A stretch of 6,810 nt of DNA from Acidimicrobiaceae bacterium (lineage in GTDB: Bacteria; Actinomycetota; Acidimicrobiia; Acidimicrobiales; Poriferisodalaceae): NCBI GenBank assembly GCA_002713975.1, contig PAVP01000011.1, positions 1,726-8,535 of the forward strand. The letters run 5' to 3'. The notes beneath the pieces were generated by a model that had not been told where the DNA came from, made no database searches, and worked only from the letters and a program-made list of their open reading frames with translations. Positions 6,302 to 6,810 of this stretch are shown here, piece by piece. The position numbers were made by a program, and so were the translations under genes. How positions within the stretch are numbered: the stretch's first letter is position 1; the number at the start of each line of letters is the position of its first letter.

Positions 6302-6810
6302 ATGCAGATAAAAGACAAAGTTGCCATCGTGACTGGTGGGGGTAGTGGAATTGGCGAAGCGTTGGCGAAACGCTTTCATGACGAAGGCGCCAGTGGTGTG
6401 GTCGTAGTCGACCGGGACGGATCAAATGCGGAGCGTGTAGCACAAACAATTGGCGCTACCGCAGTTGAACTAGATGTAACGGACGAAAGTGGAATTGTTG
6501 ACCTCGTCAACCAGACAGTAAAAGACCATGGAACCCTTGACATTTTTGTCTCCAACGCGGGATACGTAACCCAGGGCGGGGTGGAAGCCGACAACGACGA
6601 AATTCAGCGCATGTGGGAAGTCCATGTCATGTCTCACATTTATGCAGCGCGAGCTTCGATACCTGTGATGGTGGCAAACGGAGGCGGTTACTTGCTGAAC
6701 ACCGCTTCAGCAGCCGGTCTTCTCACCCAGTTGGGATCGATGCAATATTCGATCACTAAAGCGGCAGCCGTTTCATTAGGAGAGTTCTTGGCCATTACTT
6801 ATGGAGAGCG
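6302..6810 (+). CDS. Short-chain dehydrogenase/reductase (classical SDR), partial, cut by right edge
   Basis: The first 169 codons of a classical SDR, out of about 250-280 usual for the family, lie inside the window. The Rossmann start VAIVTGGGSGIG (7-18) holds the TGxxxGxG dinucleotide motif. An Asp at the end of the second strand (VVVVDRD, D37) favours NAD(H) over NADP(H). Further landmarks are LDV (57-59), SNAGY (84-88), and the catalytic S136 (NTASAAGLL) and YxxxK (Y149, K153 in QYSITK). The fourth tetrad residue, normally Asn on helix 4 (the N of 'vNvmg'), is His108 in WEVHVMSHIYAAR. ATG 6302 is the first in-frame start codon I found upstream of the Rossmann strand, placing that strand at residue 7 as is normal. 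It would oxidise or reduce an alcohol/keto group; the substrate is unknown. Its divergent CoA transferase neighbour suggests a CoA-thioester or lipid-like substrate, but this is only inference from context. Confidence 0.93.
   Translation, partial: MQIKDKVAIVTGGGSGIGEALAKRFHDEGASGVVVVDRDGSNAERVAQTIGATAVELDVTDESGIVDLVNQTVKDHGTLDIFVSNAGYVTQGGVEADNDEIQRMWEVHVMSHIYAARASIPVMVANGGGYLLNTASAAGLLTQLGSMQYSITKAAAVSLGEFLAITYGE

Noticed and set aside
6252..6311. A 19-codon ORF overlapping the SDR start, possible leader peptide
   Set aside because: The purines before its ATG lie too close to act as a ribosome binding site. The candidate -10 for the SDR lies inside it, so it would not be transcribed if the SDR is leaderless. 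It is too short to judge.
1..6810. CRISPR arrays, tRNA/rRNA genes, insertion sequences, long direct repeats, riboswitches
   Set aside because: Nothing of the kind was seen on reading both strands. Intergenic space totals only about 250 bases and is accounted for by short spacers.

Overview
The window reads as chromosomal DNA of a mid-GC (roughly half G+C) actinobacterium, most likely an uncultured Acidimicrobiia-type lineage. This is an inference from the gene families: a TIGR03621-type F420-dependent luciferase-like oxidoreductase, an AddB-like PD-(D/E)XK nuclease with a decayed helicase half, and acyl-CoA and SDR enzymes of the kind common in such genomes. Several starts also look leaderless. 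I see no mobile element, CRISPR array, tRNA or rRNA. Coding density is very high: no stretch over 300 bases lacks a gene.

Layout. Positions 1-3077 (minus) are one uninterrupted reading frame of 1,025 codons that runs off the left edge. It encodes an AddB/RecB-type exonuclease subunit; every forward-strand reading frame over it is a shadow. Positions 3122-4060 (minus) encode a complete F420-dependent luciferase-like monooxygenase family oxidoreductase, 44 bp upstream of the nuclease and probably co-transcribed with it. Positions 4083-4898 (plus) encode a double-hotdog acyl-CoA thioesterase-like protein, divergent from the oxidoreductase across only 22 bp. Positions 4940-6160 (minus) encode a CaiB/BaiF family III CoA transferase, convergent with the thioesterase. 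After a 141-bp divergent spacer, 6302-6810 (plus) holds the first 169 codons of an NAD-type short-chain dehydrogenase/reductase, cut by the right edge.

How the genes may work together. The thioesterase, CoA transferase and SDR plausibly handle CoA thioesters: CoA loading, oxidation of a hydroxyl/keto group, and release of a free acid. The oxidoreductase would be a redox step. No substrate can be read from the sequence. The nuclease is a DNA-repair gene with no obvious link to the rest and probably needs a helicase partner beyond the left edge.

The most unusual feature is the 22-bp divergent spacer. Reading out from each ATG there are six bases, then a TANNNT -10-like hexamer on that gene's own strand. 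The two hexamers overlap at a shared TA (4071-4072), which makes the spacer symmetric (6+10+6). The same TANNNT-6-ATG geometry recurs at the SDR, and a 7-nt version precedes an internal ATG of the nuclease. This points to leaderless transcription and a minimal bidirectional promoter. I found no wholly new multi-gene system.
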